A DNA stretch of 64,000 nt from Paracoccus saliphilus. Lineage in GTDB: Bacteria; Pseudomonadota; Alphaproteobacteria; Rhodobacterales; Rhodobacteraceae. Below the pieces are notes generated by a model. That model was not told the origin of the DNA. It made no database searches and worked only from the letters and a program-made list of their open reading frames with translations. Positions 63,263 through 64,000 of this stretch are shown here, piece by piece. The first letter of the stretch is position 1, and every line of letters begins with the position of its first letter. Location: NCBI RefSeq assembly GCF_028553805.1, contig NZ_CP067141.1, positions 1 to 64,000 of the forward strand, given 5' to 3'. The position numbers and the translations under genes are program-made.

Positions 63263-64000
63263 GGGGTGGTCTCCGGTGAAAATGCGTCGCGGATCGCCAT
63301 GGCCTCGGTCAGCGTAAACCGGCTGCGGTGAGGCTCGGGCAGGCTGTCGGGGAAATCGCGGCGGCAATGCGCGCCGCGGCTTTCCTGTCGTTGCAGGGCG
63401 GCGGCGGCGATCAGCGTGGCGGTGGCGGTCATGTTGGAGAGCGAAGGACAATCGGGCTGCGCGGCCTCGATGGTGGCGATCTCGCGCAGGCAGCGGGTCA
63501 GGCCATCCGCGTCGCGCAACACCCCGGCGCCCTCGGTCATCGCCTGTCGCAAGCGCGAGACCAGTTCCGGGCGCGGCAAGGCGGCATCTGGCAGATCGGG
63601 CAGTTGCAACCATGCGGATGCGTTTGGCCCCTTGCCCATGCTGTCCGAGATATCCCGTGCACATCGCGCCGCAAAGACCAGCCCTTCCAACAGCCCGTTC
63701 GAGGCCAGCCGGTTCGCCCCATGCAGCCCGGTTGACGCTGCCTCACCGCAGACCCAAAGACCGTCAAGGCTGGCGTGCCCGTTAGTATCCGTGGCGATGC
63801 CGCCCATATGGTAATGCGCGGCGGCGGCGATGGGGATCGGCTGCGTGACCGGGTCGATACCGGCCTTTTCGCAGGCTTCCGCAAGGGCGGGAAACTCGGT
63901 CAGGATACGCGGGCCAAGACAGGCACAGCTGTTCAGCATCGGCTCCAGCCCGGCCTGCGTCTGCGCATAGACCGCGCGGGCGACGATATCGCGGGGGGCA
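63259..64000 (-). CDS. nadB: NadB, L-aspartate oxidase (C-terminal part, cut by window edge)
   Basis: The visible 3' part encodes PIPIAAAAHYHMGGIATDTNG, WVCGEAASTGLHGANRLASNGLLEGLVF and the helical C-terminal domain of L-aspartate oxidase. Its reading frame continues to the window edge (VARAVYAQTQAG precedes the first internal methionine). It oxidises aspartate to iminoaspartate for quinolinate synthesis. It is translationally coupled to nadC. The N-terminal FAD-binding part lies beyond the window. Confidence 0.93.
   Translation of the reverse strand, partial: APRDIVARAVYAQTQAGLEPMLNSCACLGPRILTEFPALAEACEKAGIDPVTQPIPIAAAAHYHMGGIATDTNGHASLDGLWVCGEAASTGLHGANRLASNGLLEGLVFAARCARDISDSMGKGPNASAWLQLPDLPDAALPRPELVSRLRQAMTEGAGVLRDADGLTRCLREIATIEAAQPDCPSLSNMTATATLIAAAALQRQESRGAHCRRDFPDSLPEPHRSRFTLTEAMAIRDAFSPETTP

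Noticed and set aside
62417-63664. A 415-residue extended NadC
   Set aside because: The extra N-terminal residues lie inside nadB in another frame and lack NadC similarity; the ATG at 63262 with the 4-bp overlap fits the family length.

Overview
The window looks like one end of a large repABC replicon (megaplasmid or chromid) of a Paracoccus-like member of the Rhodobacteraceae. The evidence is a repA-repB-repC partition/replication operon with a counter-transcribed RNA and three identical parS-type palindromes, uniformly high GC, five complete TRAP transporters, the HutF/HutG version of histidine degradation, and a repeated intergenic element. Base 1 is the A of the repA start codon, so the replicon was probably linearised there. 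The window ends inside nadB. No rRNA, tRNA, CRISPR array, transposase or integrase was seen.

Layout. (1) 1-3.7 kb: repABC with ctRNA and parS sites. (2) 3.8-11.8 kb: a TAXI-type TRAP transporter, a P-loop kinase, a cyclopropane fatty acid synthase-like enzyme, a YkuD lipoprotein and an OmpA-domain protein with a highly charged repeat region. (3) 11.9-19.4 kb: TRAP transporter dctPQM, a GntR regulator, a PhnD-like protein without a signal peptide, a TPR protein and an ornithine-cyclodeaminase-family protein; GTATATAC boxes at both outer promoters suggest one GntR regulon. (4) 19.6-28.1 kb: a YeiH-type membrane protein and a complete histidine utilisation locus (hutF-hutC leftward, hutI-H-G-U rightward from a shared divergent promoter). 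(5) 28.2-36.4 kb: an exported HutH-fold protein lacking the MIO triad, then a GntR/TRAP/sulfatase operon divergent from a formylglycine-generating enzyme, with twin operator palindromes between them.

(6) 36.5-59.1 kb: a large catabolic island. Leftward it carries a Rieske dioxygenase (alpha, beta, reductase), CoA ligase, thiolase, a DUF35/SDR fusion, a cyclase-family hydrolase, an SDR, an opine-dehydrogenase-family protein, a 3-hydroxyacyl-CoA dehydrogenase and a TRAP transporter. Rightward it carries another TRAP transporter, two MarR regulators, an isatin-hydrolase-like enzyme and an indolepyruvate:ferredoxin-oxidoreductase-like pair. I infer uptake and degradation of an indolic acid (indole-3-acetate is the best guess) through isatin and isatinate to the anthranilate level. 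A 16-bp sequence shared by two promoters of this island is the best candidate MarR operator. (7) 59.2-64 kb: copA-cueR copper efflux with a MerR-type promoter, and nadC-nadB of NAD synthesis, which makes the replicon chromid-like.

A recurrent 65-105 bp palindromic element occurs ten times. In eight cases it begins 2-19 bp after a stop codon in the sense orientation. One copy lies in frame inside the CoA ligase gene.
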